A stretch of 64,000 bases of DNA from Rossellomorea aquimaris (lineage in GTDB: Bacteria; Bacillota; Bacilli; Bacillales; Bacillaceae_B). Below, piece by piece: positions 9,870 through 19,961 of this stretch. The stretch lies in NCBI RefSeq assembly GCF_000935355.1, contig NZ_JXZC01000006.1:62001-126000 (forward strand), in the 5' to 3' direction. Position 1 is the stretch's first letter; the number at the start of each line of letters is the position of its first letter. The notes under the pieces are model-generated. The model was given only the letters and a program-made list of their open reading frames with translations. It had not been told where the DNA came from and searched no databases. The position numbers and the translations under genes are program-made.

Positions 9870-10016
9870 TTAATCGGCTGGATTTTTTCGGTTTTCGGCC
9901 GGATTTTCAACCGAAACGGCTGGATTATGACGAAAAACGGCTGGATTATCACCAATTTCGGCCGGATTATGACTGAAAACGGCTGGATTTTCATCACAGG
10001 TATTTAGAAAATACAT
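9870..10016. repeat. 21-bp phased array, six CGGC(T/C)GGATT boxes
   Basis: Boxes CGGCTGGATT or CGGCCGGATT begin at 9875, 9896, 9917, 9938, 9959 and 9980, an exact 21-bp step; the 11 bases between boxes vary but favour A/T and ACCGAAA-like words. On the minus strand one frame is open through the whole array (9870-10016, 48 codons, ATG start, stop right after the last unit) and would encode NPAxxxx heptads, but there is no ribosome binding site, so coding is doubtful. The remaining bases of the 538-base gap (9798-9869 and 10017-10247) show nothing recognisable. Confidence 0.9.
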
Positions 10017-10247
10017 TCATTGGCAGGGTTCCACCAAGTAGCCACTATATAATTTACGTTTTTAAGCACAAAAATGGGTTTTTGCTACAAAATATCCCTC
10101 TTCATCAACAATAGTGGTGAAACGAGATTATTATCTGCTCCTGGACCAGGATCACTATCTGAATCGGTTTGAAGATTTGTCAGATTTGCCTTTTGCCGGC
10201 TGGACTTCCCAAGCAGCCTTTTCTTTTGAGTCACCCTTCTAATAAGA

Positions 10248-10276
10248 TTGAAACCGCCCCCTCCTTTTTGTATAAT
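10248..10276 (+). promoter_or_regulatory. Sigma-A type promoter for recJ-apt
   Basis: TTGAAA at 10248-10253 and a consensus TATAAT at 10271-10276 with 17 bases between; the recJ start follows 23 bases downstream of the -10 box. Confidence 0.8.
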
Positions 10277-10299
10277 GAGTAAGGCTGAGGGGTGAACGT

Positions 10300-12663
10300 A
10301 TGTTAAACTCAAAAACACGTTGGATGATGACAGAATCAGATCAACATAAAATATCAGAACTGGCAAATGAATTAAAAGTACCTTCGCTTGTGGCGAAATT
10401 ATTAATCAACCGGGACTTGGACGACGTAGAAGAGGCTCGGAATTTTTTATTTGATACAGGCGATTCATTTCACGATCCATTTTTATTTGAAGATATGAAG
10501 AAAGCAACGGAAAGAATCCACAGAGCCATTGAAAATGGCGAAAGGATTCTTGTTTATGGGGACTACGACGCTGATGGTGTAAGTAGTACGTCGGTATTGA
10601 TGACAGTGTTAAGGGACCTGGGAGCAGATGTGGAATTCTATATCCCTAACCGTTTCAGTGAAGGGTATGGTCCGAATGAAGGAGCTTTCCGATGGGCTAA
10701 GGATGAAGAATTCACGCTCATCATCACAGTGGATACAGGGATATCTGCAGTGAACGAAGCAAGATTGGCAAAAGAACTGGAGATCGATTTGATCATTACG
10801 GATCACCATGAACCCGGACCGGAATTGCCGCCAGCCTTTGCCTTGATTCATCCAAAGGTCGAAGGGACCGCCTATCCATTTGGGGAACTGGCAGGAGTGG
10901 GAGTGGCATTCAAACTGGCCCATGCCCTCTACGGCGAACCTCCTGTCCACCTCCTTGATCTTGCCGCGATTGGGACCATCGCCGATCTAGTACCGTTAAG
11001 AGGAGAGAATCGCCTTCTGGCCAAGCGTGGGATTGAAAAGCTTCGCGTTTCAAACCGATTGGGTATTAAAGCCTTATGCAGGATTGCCAATGCCCAACAA
11101 CACGAGATTACAGAGGAATCGATTGGATTCATGATTGCTCCCCGCATCAATGCTGTAGGTCGGTTAGGGGATGCAGACCCTGCCGTCGATCTTATGCTCA
11201 CAGAAGATGCTGAGGAAGCAAAGGCCCTGGCTGAAGAAATTGACAGCTTGAATAAAGAAAGACAGGCGATCGTGTCTCAAATGACCGAAGAAGCGGTCAA
11301 GATGGTGGAGAATGATTTTCCCCTGAACGATAACCGTGTCCTCGTGATTGGAAAAGAAGGCTGGAATCCGGGGGTCGTCGGAATTGTAGCTTCACGCTTA
11401 GTGGACAAGTTTTACCGTCCGACCATCGTACTTAGTTACGATTCTGAGAAGGGAACGGCAAAGGGATCTGCAAGAAGTATTGCAGGTTTCGATTTGTTCA
11501 AGAATTTATCAACCTGCCGTGATATCCTTCCCCATTTCGGAGGACATCCCATGGCTGCAGGTATGACCTTACAGTTAGCCGATGTAGCACAGTTCAGAGA
11601 CCGATTAAATGAGTTGGCTTCCACTGAATTGACTGAAGAGGACTTTATACCCGTCACACAGCTTGATGCATCTGTTACAGTTGACGAAATTTCAGTAGAG
11701 TCGATTGAAAAGCTTCAGCTTCTGGCCCCTTTTGGAATGCATAATCCAAAACCGAAGTGGATCATAGACAGTGTAAGCATCGAACATTATAAAAAAATCG
11801 GATCTGCACAAAATCACTTGAAGCTGGTCTTGGAAGACAAGGGCGTGCAACTGGATGGTGTCGGTTTTGGATTGGGAGAGCTGGCTGATCATATGACCCC
11901 ATTTTCCAATGCCTCTGTAATTGGTGAGTTATCCATAAATGAATGGAATAACCGTAAGAAGCCTCAAATATTTTTACATGATGTGAAAATTGAGCATTGG
12001 CAATTATTTGATGTCCGTGGGATCAAACAAGTCCATAAATGGAATGGACTCATACCTGAAGAAAATAAAAAAGTCATTTGTTTTAATCGGGCTACTTTAG
12101 AAAAACTGAGTCTGGAAAATGATGAAGTGATAATGCTTGAGGATGGTTCTTCACTTGATGGCCTTGTAACCGATAATGCAAGTTTGGTGCTTCTGGATCT
12201 GCCGACTTCTAAAACAATACTAGAAGAGCTCTTGAAGAAGGGGCGTCCGCATCGTATTTATGCTCATTTCTTTCAGGAAGAAGACCATTTTTTCAGTACG
12301 ATGCCGACCCGTGATCACTTCAAGTGGTATTATGGATTCTTAACAAAGCGTGGATCATTTGATTTAAATAAACACGGTGATGACCTTGCGAAATACAAAG
12401 GCTGGTCAAAAGAAACAATAGATTTCATGTCACAGGTGTTTTTTGATTTGAAGTTTGTTACAATAGTGAATGGATTTATTTCTCTCAATCCTGAGAAAAC
12501 CAAGAAAGATCTTTCTGAATCTCTAACTTATCAGAAGAAACAACAACAATACGAGCTTGAAAACGAATTGTTATATTCTTCCTATCAAGAGTTGAAGACT
12601 TGGTTTAATGAAAGGATAGAAGAGTCTGTTACAATTGAGGAGGAAGTAAAAGCATGGACTTAA
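10300..12663 (+). CDS. recJ: Single-stranded-DNA exonuclease RecJ
   Basis: RecJ degrades single-stranded DNA 5' to 3' in recombination and mismatch repair. This 787-residue protein matches the Bacillus YrvE length. DHH-family motifs are in order: DYDADG (from residue 88), VDTG (near 147), DHHEPG (near 168), [10 protein letters not shown] (near 225) and the DHHA1 motif GGHPMAAG (near 413). The C-terminal ~230 residues are the extra domain seen in Firmicute RecJ. RBS AGGGGTGA precedes the ATG. Its last codons overlap the apt start by 10 bases, so translation is probably coupled. Confidence 0.97.
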   Translation: MLNSKTRWMMTESDQHKISELANELKVPSLVAKLLINRDLDDVEEARNFLFDTGDSFHDPFLFEDMKKATERIHRAIENGERILVYGDYDADGVSSTSVLMTVLRDLGADVEFYIPNRFSEGYGPNEGAFRWAKDEEFTLIITVDTGISAVNEARLAKELEIDLIITDHHEPGPELPPAFALIHPKVEGTAYPFGELAGVGVAFKLAHALYGEPPVHLLDLAAIGTIADLVPLRGENRLLAKRGIEKLRVSNRLGIKALCRIANAQQHEITEESIGFMIAPRINAVGRLGDADPAVDLMLTEDAEEAKALAEEIDSLNKERQAIVSQMTEEAVKMVENDFPLNDNRVLVIGKEGWNPGVVGIVASRLVDKFYRPTIVLSYDSEKGTAKGSARSIAGFDLFKNLSTCRDILPHFGGHPMAAGMTLQLADVAQFRDRLNELASTELTEEDFIPVTQLDASVTVDEISVESIEKLQLLAPFGMHNPKPKWIIDSVSIEHYKKIGSAQNHLKLVLEDKGVQLDGVGFGLGELADHMTPFSNASVIGELSINEWNNRKKPQIFLHDVKIEHWQLFDVRGIKQVHKWNGLIPEENKKVICFNRATLEKLSLENDEVIMLEDGSSLDGLVTDNASLVLLDLPTSKTILEELLKKGRPHRIYAHFFQEEDHFFSTMPTRDHFKWYYGFLTKRGSFDLNKHGDDLAKYKGWSKETIDFMSQVFFDLKFVTIVNGFISLNPEKTKKDLSESLTYQKKQQQYELENELLYSSYQELKTWFNERIEESVTIEEEVKAWT

Positions 12664-13166
12664 AACAATATGTTACCATCGTTGAGGATTGGCCTAAAGA
12701 AGGAATCAAGTTTAAAGACATCACTACATTAATGGATAATGGTGATGCTTATAGATACGCGACAGATCAAATCGTAGAATATGCAAAAGAGAAACAAATC
12801 GACCTGGTTGTGGGACCGGAAGCACGAGGGTTCATCATTGGATGCCCAGTTGCGTATGCATTGGGAGTAGGTTTTGCTCCTGTACGTAAACCTGGTAAGT
12901 TACCGCGTGAAACCATTCAAAAAGAATACGGATTAGAGTACGGTAAAGACGCTCTGACGATTCATAAAGATGCAATCAAACCTGGCCAACGAGTGCTCAT
13001 TACAGATGACTTGCTTGCAACGGGTGGAACAATCGAAGCTACTATTAAGCTTGTAGAAGAATTAGGTGGAATTGTAGCCGGCACGGCATTCTTAATCGAA
13101 TTAACGTACCTTGACGGCCGCGATAAGCTTGATAACTACGATATTCTTACATTAATGCAATACTAA
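12654..13166 (+). CDS. apt: Adenine phosphoribosyltransferase
   Basis: Apt salvages adenine to AMP using PRPP. At 170 residues it has the normal length, with the adenine-site segment [14 protein letters not shown] (near residue 58) and the PRPP-binding motif [13 protein letters not shown] near 117-129. The ATG lies inside the end of recJ with GAGGAAG upstream; recJ-apt-relA adjacency is conserved in Bacillus. A terminator separates it from relA here. Confidence 0.97.
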   Translation: MDLKQYVTIVEDWPKEGIKFKDITTLMDNGDAYRYATDQIVEYAKEKQIDLVVGPEARGFIIGCPVAYALGVGFAPVRKPGKLPRETIQKEYGLEYGKDALTIHKDAIKPGQRVLITDDLLATGGTIEATIKLVEELGGIVAGTAFLIELTYLDGRDKLDNYDILTLMQY

Positions 13167-13218
13167 TATTGTTTATCAACACACATACACGTATATACTA
13201 TTTGGTATACTGTTAACT

Positions 13219-13262
13219 TAAGGGACTGACATCCGGTTTTGAATGTCAGCCCTTATTTTTTA
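13219..13262 (+). terminator. Terminator after apt
   Basis: AAGGG-ACTGACAT pairs with ATGTCAG-CCCTT around a 10-base loop, then ATTTTTT. Confidence 0.85.
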
Positions 13263-13289
13263 TTTGGAAGGGTTAATGGGAGGTTAAAA

Positions 13290-13388
13290 ATGAATGGAAT
13301 GGGTTTTTGTGTCGACAATCATCGACAAAAACAGATGAATTCTGAGAATTTTACACTTACCCCTTTACATAACCCTGTTTTTTTTTGA
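13290..13388 (+). CDS. Possible 32-residue micro-ORF upstream of relA
   Basis: ATG 13290 is preceded by GGGAGG six bases upstream, a good site, and opens a 32-codon frame that ends TGA about 65 bases before relA. The coding stretch contains a hairpin (GTTTTTGTGTCGA with TCGACAAAAAC). I recognise no homologue. It could be a leader peptide or chance; there is no codon-use argument at this length. Confidence 0.25.
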   Translation: MNGMGFCVDNHRQKQMNSENFTLTPLHNPVFF

Positions 13389-13454
13389 TAATAGTAACAA
13401 TCATTAAAATCGAACACTAGTGAAATATATTAAAATACAAAGGTGATTTTGATC

Positions 13455-15644
13455 ATGGCTAAAGATCAAGTACTAACCCCTGAACAGGTTATTGATAAAA
13501 CAAGAGAATACTTAAACGCTGAGCATGTAGAGATGGTTCAGAAAGCCTATGAGTATGCAAGGGATGCCCATAGTGAGCAGTACCGTAAGTCTGGTGAGCC
13601 CTATATCATCCACCCGATCCAGGTGGCAGGGATACTCGCGGATCTTGAAATGGATCCTGCAACCGTCGCTGCCGGTTTTCTTCATGATGTAGTGGAGGAT
13701 ACCGGTGTTTCTCTTGGTGAAATCGAGGAAGCATTCAATGCTGAAGTGGCCATGCTCGTAGATGGGGTCACAAAGCTTGGAAAGATTAAATACAAGTCAC
13801 AGGAAGAGCAGCAGGCTGAAAATCACCGGAAAATGTTTGTGGCGATGGCGCAGGATATCCGGGTCATCCTGATTAAATTGGCAGATCGACTTCATAATAT
13901 GAGAACCTTGAAACATTTACCACAGGAAAAGCAGCGGAGAATTGCAAATGAAACACTTGAAATCTTCGCGCCACTGGCACATCGTTTAGGGATCTCAAAG
14001 ATTAAGTGGGAATTAGAGGATACATCGCTCAGGTATTTGAATCCTCAACAGTATTATCGTATTGTCAACTTGATGAAGAAGAAGCGTGCAGAGCGTGAAG
14101 AGTATTTAGAGGAAGTCGTCAATGAGGTTAAGGATAAGTTAGGCGACGTGAAAATCGTGGCGGAAATTTCAGGACGACCTAAGCATATTTACAGCATCTA
14201 TCGTAAAATGGCTCTTCAAAACAAACAATTCAATGAAATTTATGACCTGCTCGCCGTACGTGTCGTAGTAGACAGTATAAAGGATTGCTATGCTGTACTC
14301 GGTATCGTCCATACATGCTGGAAGCCAATGCCTGGCAGATTCAAGGATTATATTGCCATGCCGAAACCGAATATGTATCAATCTCTTCATACAACTGTCA
14401 TCGGTCCAAAAGGGGATCCTCTTGAAGTGCAGATCAGAACGCTTGAAATGCACCAAATCGCTGAGTACGGTGTCGCGGCACACTGGGCATATAAAGAAGG
14501 AAAAGAAGCGAACGAAACGGTTTCCTTCGAGAAGAAGCTCTCATGGTTCAGGGAAATATTAGAGTTCCAAAACGAATCTGCCAATGCGGAAGAGTTCATG
14601 GAGTCTCTTAAGATTGATCTCTTCTCTGATATGGTCTTTGTATTCACGCCTAAAGGAGATGTACTGGAACTTCCGTCGGGGTCTGTCCCGATTGACTTTT
14701 CTTATCGTATTCACTCAGAAATCGGGAACAAAACGATCGGAGCCAAAGTGAATGGTAAGATGGTCACTCTTGACTATAAGTTGAAAACGGGGGATATCAT
14801 TGAAATTCTCACGTCCAAGCATTCTTACGGCCCCAGTCAGGACTGGTTGAAGCTTGCGCAAACATCTCAAGCGAAGAACAAGATCAAGCAATTCTTCAAG
14901 AAGCAGCGGAGAGAAGAAAATATTGAAAAAGGCCGGGATTTAGTAGAAAAAGAAATCAAGAATCAAGATTTCGATGTGAAAGAAATCCTTACTGCTGAAA
15001 ATATTAAACGTGTATCTGAGAAGTTTAACTTCTCAAATGAAGAAGATATGTATGCAGCCGTTGGTTATAACGGGATCACGGCGGCTCAAATCGCCAACCG
15101 CTTAACGGAGAGAGACCGGAAGAAGCGTGAACAGGAAGACAGCCTGGAAGAAACGATGAAAGAATTGAATGCCCAACCGGTCAAACGCAAAAAAGATGCC
15201 GGTGTCCAGGTAGAGGGCATTGACAATCTTCTTATCCGTTTATCCCGTTGCTGCAGCCCTGTCCCAGGGGATGAGATCGTAGGTTTTATCACGAAAGGCC
15301 GAGGTGTTTCTGTGCATCGTGCCGACTGTACAAATGTAATGGCGGATGAAGTAGAACAGCGCCTCATTCCAGTCTCATGGGAAAGTGATAGAAATGACCG
15401 TAAAGAATACAATGTGGATATAGAAATCTCCGGTTACGATCGCAGGGGCCTTTTGAATGAAGTGCTTCAGGCGGTAAATGAGACGAAGACGAATATATCG
15501 GCCGTAAGTGGAAAATCCGATCGAAATAAGGTGGCAACCATCAATATGTCCATTTCGATTCATAATATATCCCACTTACACAAAGTGGTAGAGAGAATTA
15601 AACAAATTTCAGATATTTATGCTGTAAGAAGAATCATGAATTAA
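13455..15644 (+). CDS. relA: Bifunctional (p)ppGpp synthetase/hydrolase Rel
   Basis: Rel makes and degrades the stringent-response alarmone (p)ppGpp. The 729-residue protein has the HD hydrolase with HDVVED near residues 77-82, the synthetase domain with [12 protein letters not shown] near 295 (the RxKD form of bifunctional enzymes), a TGS domain near 390-450 ([14 protein letters not shown]), a helical/zinc-finger region with RCCSPVPGD near 595, and a C-terminal ACT domain. ATG 13455 is spaced eight bases from AAAGGTGA; an in-frame GTG at 13443 overlaps that site and is unlikely. dtd follows 14 bp later. Confidence 0.97.
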   Translation: MAKDQVLTPEQVIDKTREYLNAEHVEMVQKAYEYARDAHSEQYRKSGEPYIIHPIQVAGILADLEMDPATVAAGFLHDVVEDTGVSLGEIEEAFNAEVAMLVDGVTKLGKIKYKSQEEQQAENHRKMFVAMAQDIRVILIKLADRLHNMRTLKHLPQEKQRRIANETLEIFAPLAHRLGISKIKWELEDTSLRYLNPQQYYRIVNLMKKKRAEREEYLEEVVNEVKDKLGDVKIVAEISGRPKHIYSIYRKMALQNKQFNEIYDLLAVRVVVDSIKDCYAVLGIVHTCWKPMPGRFKDYIAMPKPNMYQSLHTTVIGPKGDPLEVQIRTLEMHQIAEYGVAAHWAYKEGKEANETVSFEKKLSWFREILEFQNESANAEEFMESLKIDLFSDMVFVFTPKGDVLELPSGSVPIDFSYRIHSEIGNKTIGAKVNGKMVTLDYKLKTGDIIEILTSKHSYGPSQDWLKLAQTSQAKNKIKQFFKKQRREENIEKGRDLVEKEIKNQDFDVKEILTAENIKRVSEKFNFSNEEDMYAAVGYNGITAAQIANRLTERDRKKREQEDSLEETMKELNAQPVKRKKDAGVQVEGIDNLLIRLSRCCSPVPGDEIVGFITKGRGVSVHRADCTNVMADEVEQRLIPVSWESDRNDRKEYNVDIEISGYDRRGLLNEVLQAVNETKTNISAVSGKSDRNKVATINMSISIHNISHLHKVVERIKQISDIYAVRRIMN

Positions 15645-15658
15645 AAGGAGATTTCTTT

Positions 15659-16099
15659 ATGAGGGTTGTACTGCAAAGAAGTAAAGAAGCCTCCGTCACC
15701 GTTGATGGAGAAGTAAAGGGAGCCATTCGTTCAGGCGCTGTCTTGCTTGTGGGTATCACACACGATGATACGGAAGAGGATGCTCGTTATGTTGCCGAAA
15801 AAGTAGTGAACCTGCGCATTTTTGAAGATGAAGAAGGGAAGATGAATCATTCTTTGTTGGATATAGAAGGCGAGATTCTCTCCATCTCTCAATTTACACT
15901 CTATGGGGACTGCCGTAAGGGAAGAAGGCCGAACTTCATGAGTGCAGCGAAGCCAGATCTCGCAGAGTCTGTTTACGACTACTTTAATGAGGCATTAAAA
16001 GAAAAAGGTGTCAAAGTGGAAACGGGCGTATTTGGAGCCATGATGGACGTCAATTTAACGAATGATGGTCCTGTTACACTAATCATAGAAAGTAAATAA
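15659..16099 (+). CDS. dtd: D-aminoacyl-tRNA deacylase
   Basis: Dtd hydrolyses D-amino acids mischarged on tRNA. The 146-residue protein shows both catalytic motifs: SQFTLYGD (from about residue 77) and the cross-subunit Gly-cisPro motif in NDGPVT (about 136). AAAAGGAGA precedes the ATG, and the gene follows relA directly, as in most Firmicutes. It ends at a strong terminator shared with the converging amidase gene. Confidence 0.96.
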   Translation: MRVVLQRSKEASVTVDGEVKGAIRSGAVLLVGITHDDTEEDARYVAEKVVNLRIFEDEEGKMNHSLLDIEGEILSISQFTLYGDCRKGRRPNFMSAAKPDLAESVYDYFNEALKEKGVKVETGVFGAMMDVNLTNDGPVTLIIESK

Positions 16100-16100
16100 A

Positions 16101-16134
16101 GAAAAGCTGATCCTCCAAAGGATCAGCTTTTTTC
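16101..16134. terminator. Bidirectional terminator between dtd and amidase
   Basis: AAAGCTGATCC pairs with GGATCAGCTTT around TCCAAA; A-run before and T-run after. Confidence 0.9.
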
Positions 16135-16165
16135 ATTCATGAAACATACTGCATCCGGCGTATCA

Positions 16166-17908
16166 TCAGTCTGTGAAATAATCTCCCAATCCATGATAGA
16201 TAGCCGTTGCCGCCAGGTCTTGAAAATAATGAGTATTAACATTGGCTTCCTCTGCAGGATTACTTAAGAAACCAAGTTCTAGAAGGACTGCCGGCTGATT
16301 ATTCTCACGTACAACATGATAATCACCTACTCGTACACCACGGTCTTTTGTCGGTAATCGATCTGCCAGGCTCCCGTGAATATCGTCTGCAAGTTCTTTC
16401 TGCTGATTTTGATAATAGTAGGTGGTATGGCCGACGATAGAAGAATCAAGAATACTGTCAAAATGGAGGCTGATAAAGGCATCAGCCTGATAATAATGAG
16501 ATAATGATACCCTTGACGGTAACGAAAGATATTCATCGTTTTTTCTCGTGAAGACCACTTTGGCCCCTGCACTCTTTAACTTTTCAGCGAGGAGTTCCCC
16601 GGTTCTCAAGGTAAGGAGTTTTTCCAAAGTACCACTTGCTCCGATGGTTCCACTATCTCTTCCTCCATGACCGGGATCAATCACGATTACTTTATCTTGT
16701 ATGCCGCCTTTTCTATTACGGGAAGGAGTGGTGTTTTCACCAGTACCGGATCGGATGGACACAACCCAGCCGGCTATAAAACCTGCGCTTCCATCCTCTA
16801 ATTGTATTTCATACCAATCTCCGTTTTTGCTCTTGACGGAAAAGGTTTCTCCACTGGAAGCCCGGGCAATAACACTAGCTTGGGCATTTGCATCACTTCT
16901 GATATTGGTGCCATTGTATAGAATTGTGACGTTTTCATTTTCCAATGAGGATTCACTCTCATGAGCAGAAGCTGTAACGGTTTTTTGAACGTACCAACCG
17001 GCCACCCATCCTTTTTTTCCATTAGAGAGCTTTATTTGATACCAATTGTTTTTCTCTTTCAATAGGGTATATTTCTCCCCCTTGGATACCTTTCCCACGA
17101 CGCGTCCATTTAAAGACGTTTCGTCCCGGACATTTAAGCCGTGAACCGTGATGATTCCTATAAGTTCTGTGGATGCGGCAGCAGGCTCCTCTTCATTGGA
17201 ACTCGAAGAGAATTCTATATATGCATCGTTCACCCATGCCCTGTCATTGCCGAATTGAATCTCGTACCACCCGCTGACACTTCCGGTAACCTCAACGTGA
17301 TCTCCCTTATTTAATACTCCCAGGACGGAGCTTTGAACAGAAGGAGACATTCGGACATTAAGGGAGTTGTCGGTGATGATTCCTTGTTTATTCTCACTCT
17401 TTTTCGATGGGGGAGGAATGGGATTGTTTTCCGATATATATTCCTCATGAACCCAGCCGCTGACCGTTCCCGATTCGATGAACAGCCAGTCACCCTTTTT
17501 GTCGGAAACGGTTACTCTATCACCAGTGCTTAAGACCGTCACAACTCCTTCAGAGGTGCCGGGCCCCTTTCTGACGCGTAAACCATCGGTGTTTACCTGT
17601 CCTTCTTTAAGTGAAGAGACATCGGAAGAGGCAGAATCTGCTGAGACAAGCCATTCGGCCACCCAGCCCTCTCCACTACCGGTATCTACCTTATACCAAT
17701 CATTTTGAGTGTCTACAATATTGTACTCTTCCCCTTTATGTACCTTCGTCAGAACAGGGTAACTGAGTCCGGGCCCCGTACGGACATTCAAAGTCGAAAC
17801 ACTGATCGTCACCTTTCCTGTTTCTGCATGTGCATAATCAGCTTCAAGTGGCTGAAAAGGAAGGATCATAAGCACAATCAGTATCGATGCAATTATTTTC
17901 CTGATCAT
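16166..17908 (-). CDS. yrvJ: N-acetylmuramoyl-L-alanine amidase with five SH3 domains (YrvJ-like)
   Basis: A secreted 580-residue cell-wall hydrolase cleaving the bond between MurNAc and the stem peptide. An N-terminal signal peptide (MIRKIIASILIVLMI, likely cut after AHA) is followed by five bacterial SH3 repeats, each opening with a LNVR-type or LRVR/TNIR motif, spaced 65-75 residues. The C-terminal Amidase_3 domain has the zinc and catalytic residues in DPGHGG, GTLEK, SLHFD and LLELGFLSN. ATG 17908 has AGGAGG at five bases; a GTG at 17914 overlaps the site. B. subtilis yrvJ has the same position and architecture. Confidence 0.94.
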   Translation of the reverse strand: MIRKIIASILIVLMILPFQPLEADYAHAETGKVTISVSTLNVRTGPGLSYPVLTKVHKGEEYNIVDTQNDWYKVDTGSGEGWVAEWLVSADSASSDVSSLKEGQVNTDGLRVRKGPGTSEGVVTVLSTGDRVTVSDKKGDWLFIESGTVSGWVHEEYISENNPIPPPSKKSENKQGIITDNSLNVRMSPSVQSSVLGVLNKGDHVEVTGSVSGWYEIQFGNDRAWVNDAYIEFSSSSNEEEPAAASTELIGIITVHGLNVRDETSLNGRVVGKVSKGEKYTLLKEKNNWYQIKLSNGKKGWVAGWYVQKTVTASAHESESSLENENVTILYNGTNIRSDANAQASVIARASSGETFSVKSKNGDWYEIQLEDGSAGFIAGWVVSIRSGTGENTTPSRNRKGGIQDKVIVIDPGHGGRDSGTIGASGTLEKLLTLRTGELLAEKLKSAGAKVVFTRKNDEYLSLPSRVSLSHYYQADAFISLHFDSILDSSIVGHTTYYYQNQQKELADDIHGSLADRLPTKDRGVRVGDYHVVRENNQPAVLLELGFLSNPAEEANVNTHYFQDLAATAIYHGLGDYFTD

Positions 17909-18107
17909 CTTCACCTCCTGTCAGTAATAGAAAACACAATAGTAATATCGGATCCTTTCACTAAAATATTGATCACCTTTCCGACGATTTATCGAAAAAA
18001 CCCTTAAGGTTTTAATACGATAAAAAAAATAAAATTCCTCTAAAACGAAATAAAAATAGGTAATTGGAAATGATAGAGTTAAGGAATGTTTTGAAAGGAT
18101 GATTGAA

Positions 18108-18284
18108 TTGAGGTCAAGTGAAAAAGGGTTTATGAATGCAAATGGTGATAACCAGCTGTTTGGAGTGGATTTTCACCAGTTTATGGAACGAGAGAAAGAT
18201 GCATTGAATGTGGAGCTTGCTTCAGAGTTCGGGTTGTCATTGAAAGAAGTTAAGCTATTAAAAAAGAAAATGGAAAGATCGTAA
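18108..18284 (+). CDS. Small conserved protein (YrzK-position)
   Basis: A 58-residue soluble protein with many charged residues and a helix-rich C-terminus ending in KEVKLLKKKMERS. B. subtilis has the small uncharacterised gene yrzK in the same place between yrvJ and hisS, which suggests but does not prove homology. TTG 18108 is spaced six bases from AAAGGATG; an ATG at 18099 is less well placed. No function is known to me. Confidence 0.6.
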   Translation: MRSSEKGFMNANGDNQLFGVDFHQFMEREKDALNVELASEFGLSLKEVKLLKKKMERS

Positions 18285-18303
18285 CGAAATTTTCTTTAAC
18301 CTC

Positions 18304-18332
18304 TTGACATGAACATACGGCATCCGTATCAT
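18304..18332 (+). promoter_or_regulatory. Sigma-A type promoter for hisS-aspS
   Basis: Consensus TTGACA at 18304-18309, 17-base spacer, TATCAT at 18327-18332. It lies just upstream of the T-box leader. Confidence 0.75.
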
Positions 18333-18359
18333 TATAGAAATAAAATAACATTTACAAAA

Positions 18360-18612
18360 ACCGTTGATCGAGCATAGTAGCTGACACCCACGTGTAAAGA
18401 GAGGAAATGCCTTGGCTGAGAGCATTTCTACAATGTGACTTAGTGAATGAACACTCAGGAGGTTTCTCTCTGAAAAGGTCCTTTAGTAGGAGATGAACGT
18501 ACCAGGCGTTAACTGGCTAAGTGGAGGTCTATATAGACTTCAATTAGGGTGGCACCACGGGAATAACAGCTCTCGTCCCTTGTATGATATACAAGGGATT
18601 GAGGGCTTTTTT
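18360..18612 (+). promoter_or_regulatory. T-box riboswitch leader of hisS-aspS
   Basis: The conserved T-box AGGGTGGCACCACGGG is at 18546-18561, followed by the antiterminator partner CTCTCGTCCCT and a terminator hairpin ending in T8 near 18604-18612. Stem I shows AGTA on its 5' side (18375-18380), the GGAAATG...CTGAGAGCATTTC apical part, and the 3' specifier region GAATGAACACTC. CAC at 18452-18454 is the likely histidine specifier. The antiterminator bulge reads UGGC, which pairs with a G discriminator base, the tRNA-Asp rather than the tRNA-His type. Uncharged tRNA binding should allow readthrough into hisS and aspS. Confidence 0.93.
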
Positions 18613-18658
18613 TTATTTACATAAAGATCAACGTGCACGATAAAAGGAGGAAATCATC

Positions 18659-19933
18659 TTGTCCATTCAGATTCCAAGAGGTACACAGGACATACTGCCT
18701 GGTGAAGTGGAAAAATGGCAGTATGTAGAGGAAGTGGCAAAGTCCCTTTGTCACAACTATCAGTATAAGGAAATCCGCACCCCCATTTTCGAGGCGAGTG
18801 AATTATTCACCCGGGGAGTGGGAGATACGACGGATATCGTTCAGAAAGAAATGTATATGTTTGAAGATCAGGGAGGCAGAAGCCTGGCGCTTCGACCTGA
18901 AGGAACGGCTTCGGTGGTCCGTTCCTTTGTAGGAAATAAGATGTTCGGTTACCCGAATCAGCCGACCAAACTCTTCTACTCGGGTCCCATGTTCCGTTAT
19001 GAGCGACCACAAGCCGGCCGATACCGTCAATTCGTCCAGTTCGGGGTCGAAGCCCTTGGAAGTGAAGATCCTGCGATTGATGCAGAAGTGATTTCACTTG
19101 CGATGGGAATTTACAAGGAACTGGGACTGACTCAATTGAAGCTTGTGATTAATAGTCTGGGGGATGCCGACAGTAGAAATGCCCACAGAGAAGCACTGAT
19201 CAATCACTTTAAGCCGAGCATCGATGAATTCTGTGGCGATTGTCAAAATCGCTTGGAGAAGAATCCCCTACGTATCCTGGATTGTAAAAAAGACCGCGAT
19301 CATGAATTAATGGGTACAGCACCATCGATTCTTGATTACTTAAATGACGAGTCGAAGAACTACTTTGAAAAAGTACAAACTCACCTTTCGGACATGGATG
19401 TTGAATTCGTAGTCGATCCAACCCTTGTTCGCGGACTTGATTACTATAACCACACAGCCTTTGAAATCATGAGTGAGGCAGAAGGCTTTGGAGCCATCAC
19501 GACCCTTTGCGGCGGCGGACGTTACAACGGGCTCGTCCAAATGATCGGGGGTCCGGAAACACCCGGAATCGGATTTGCCTTCAGTATCGAAAGACTTCTT
19601 TCAGCTTTAGAAGCAGAAGGAATCGAACTTCCGATCGAACATGGAGTCGAATGCTTCATTGTATCACTTGGGAAAGAAGCAAAGGATTATTCCGTTAAGC
19701 TTCTTCACACCTTGAGGGCGGCGGGTATTTCTTCAGAGAAAGATTATCTGGATCGCAAGGTGAAAGGCCAATTCAAAGCGGCTGACCGGTACGATGCGAA
19801 ATATGTGGCCGTGATCGGCGACAACGAATTACAAGAAAATAAAATCAATCTGAAAAATATGTCCACAGGTGAACAGGAAGAAATAAGTCTGGATCACTTT
19901 GTTGAGAAAATGAAAAATAAGCTCGGTAAATAA
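18659..19933 (+). CDS. hisS: Histidyl-tRNA synthetase
   Basis: A class II synthetase charging tRNA-His. The 424-residue protein has motif 2 ([15 protein letters not shown] near 112), the histidine-specific [14 protein letters not shown] near 256, motif 3 ([11 protein letters not shown] near 302) and the C-terminal anticodon-binding domain with [17 protein letters not shown] start with AAAAGGAGG eight bases upstream. It is the first gene of the T-box controlled hisS-aspS operon; aspS follows 28 bp later. Confidence 0.98.
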   Translation: MSIQIPRGTQDILPGEVEKWQYVEEVAKSLCHNYQYKEIRTPIFEASELFTRGVGDTTDIVQKEMYMFEDQGGRSLALRPEGTASVVRSFVGNKMFGYPNQPTKLFYSGPMFRYERPQAGRYRQFVQFGVEALGSEDPAIDAEVISLAMGIYKELGLTQLKLVINSLGDADSRNAHREALINHFKPSIDEFCGDCQNRLEKNPLRILDCKKDRDHELMGTAPSILDYLNDESKNYFEKVQTHLSDMDVEFVVDPTLVRGLDYYNHTAFEIMSEAEGFGAITTLCGGGRYNGLVQMIGGPETPGIGFAFSIERLLSALEAEGIELPIEHGVECFIVSLGKEAKDYSVKLLHTLRAAGISSEKDYLDRKVKGQFKAADRYDAKYVAVIGDNELQENKINLKNMSTGEQEEISLDHFVEKMKNKLGK

Positions 19934-19961
19934 AACCCATTGATTCAATAAGGAGGAGAAC

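Noticed and set aside
9870..10016. Possible CRISPR array
   Set aside because: Units are 21 bp with a 10-base box and no unique spacers of 30 bases; no cas genes in the window.
14169..14647. Antisense frames of 86-104 codons inside relA
   Set aside because: They mirror the strong codon bias of relA and lack starts with ribosome sites.
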